A stretch of 64,000 nucleotides of DNA, from NCBI RefSeq assembly GCF_001436255.1, contig NZ_AZEI01000076.1, positions 62,001-126,000 on the forward strand, written 5' to 3'. Source of the stretch: Lentilactobacillus rapi DSM 19907 = JCM 15042 (GTDB lineage: Bacteria; Bacillota; Bacilli; Lactobacillales; Lactobacillaceae). The first letter of the stretch is position 1. The number at the start of each line of letters is the position of its first letter. The notes beneath the pieces were generated by a model that worked only from the letters and a program-made list of their open reading frames with translations, was not told where the DNA came from and made no database searches. A program made the translations under genes and the position numbers. Positions 63,346 to 64,000 of this stretch are shown piece after piece.

Positions 63346-64000
63346 ATGAAATTATTAAACTTACTGGTTGGCGGACCAATCGATCTGTGGCCACAACAAT
63401 TGAAAAACGGTGAGATAAAAGGAAACTGGATTGGCATCGATCGTGGCAACCTCCATCTCATCAAAATGGGCATTGATCCGTTAGTTGCGATTGGTGACTT
63501 TGATTCACTTAAACCGGAAGAATATCAATTAATGAAGGATCATGTCAGCGATATTCGCCAATCGATTCCTGAAAAGGACGATACGGATACGCAATTGGGC
63601 CTAAAAGTTGCCATTGAAGAACATCACGCTGACCGTTTGGATATCTACGGTGCCACCGGCGGAAGATTGGACCATTTTTTGGCTAATCTGTGGATGGTCT
63701 TGGAACCCCGGTTCAAAAAATACGCGCCAAAAATTAGAATGATCGACAAACAAAATACGATCACCTTTTTTCTGCCTGGGGAGTATACCATCACGAAAGA
63801 ACCTGACAAGAAGTATTTGGCGTTCGTGGCCTTAACCCCTATGGATCACTTGACGTTATTTGACGAAAAATACAAGTTGGATGACTACCAAGTTAAACGG
63901 CCCATTTCACTGGCCAGCAATGAGTTTGTTGGTGACAAGGCTCGGTTTAAATTTGGCAGTGGCGTCATGTGTGTGATTCAGAGTAAAGATATTGATCGAT
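63346..64000 (+). CDS. thiN: Thiamine pyrophosphokinase, partial (window end)
   Basis: The frame opens with ATG 63346, one base after the rpe stop, and runs to the end of the window without a stop. The protein has IGIDRGNLHLIKMGIDPLVAIGDFDS, KDDTDTQLGLKVA and GATGGRLDHFLANLWMV, the motifs of thiamine pyrophosphokinases that make thiamine diphosphate. About 218 residues are visible; the last few are missing. The rsgA-rpe-thiN order is normal in Firmicutes. Confidence 0.93.
   Translation, partial: MKLLNLLVGGPIDLWPQQLKNGEIKGNWIGIDRGNLHLIKMGIDPLVAIGDFDSLKPEEYQLMKDHVSDIRQSIPEKDDTDTQLGLKVAIEEHHADRLDIYGATGGRLDHFLANLWMVLEPRFKKYAPKIRMIDKQNTITFFLPGEYTITKEPDKKYLAFVALTPMDHLTLFDEKYKLDDYQVKRPISLASNEFVGDKARFKFGSGVMCVIQSKDIDR

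Noticed and set aside
1-64000. Mobile elements, prophage or CRISPR in this window
   Set aside because: No transposase, integrase, direct-repeat array or atypical gene block was seen; the repeats found are short terminator-like hairpins.

Overview
The window is a stretch of core chromosome from a low-GC Gram-positive bacterium, almost certainly a member of the Lactobacillaceae. Supporting signs are the Firmicutes-type gene order (coaE-nrdR-dnaB-dnaI-thrS, infC-rpmI-rplT, yqeG-yqeH-yhbY-nadD-yqeK-rsfS, rplU-prp-rpmA, nusB-folD-xseAB-ispA-tlyA-argR-recN, gmk-rpoZ-coaBC-priA-fmt-rsmB-PP2C-PASTA kinase-rsgA-rpe-thiN), T-box leaders on thrS and pheS, an N-terminally extended L27 with its Prp protease, a GlnR-glnA pair, and no sporulation genes or dxs in places where Bacillus has them. 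The gene set would fit a Lentilactobacillus-like organism, but genus is a guess.

Layout. 1-6700: end of coaE, nrdR, primosome loaders dnaB/dnaI, then T-box-controlled thrS and the leader-controlled infC-rpmI-rplT operon. 6.7-13.1 kb: ribosome assembly and NAD/CoA-type housekeeping run ending in a TTG-started yceD and a cysteine-free rpmF. 13.3-19.1 kb: alcohol dehydrogenase, an OmpR-type two-component system, yidC2, acylphosphatase and an rRNA methyltransferase. 19.2-26.7 kb: HD protein, HxlR regulator, T-box-pheST, mltG, udk, greA, HesB-like protein. 26.8-36.1 kb: a large YfhO membrane protein, class B PBP, rpmG, 5-FCL, rhomboid protease, yqgQ, glcK, a rhodanese without its catalytic cysteine, DUF3042, GDPD. 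36-38.9 kb: miaA and glnRA with a clear GlnR operator. 39-42 kb: a three-gene operon of two unrecognised proteins and a dimeric dUTPase, tRNA-Arg(TCT), and a 38-codon membrane peptide gene. 42-51.3 kb: rplU-prp-rpmA, efp, and the nusB-to-recN run. 51.4-51.8 kb: a small YolD-like gene with a perfect LexA/SOS box inside its promoter spacer. 51.9 kb to the end: gmk through thiN (cut by the window edge).

Most genes are co-directional (+ strand) and packed with short gaps or few-base overlaps; the minus-strand genes (adhA, yidC2, acyP, yfhO, DUF3042, YolD-like, tRNA-Arg) are mostly bordered by terminator-type hairpins. No insertion sequence, prophage, CRISPR array or rRNA is visible. The points most worth checking are the SOS-controlled YolD-like gene, the unknown A/B genes ahead of dUTPase, the 38-aa peptide with its structured 3' region, the AUA start of infC, and the repeated loss of zinc-ligand cysteines in DnaI, L32 and L33.
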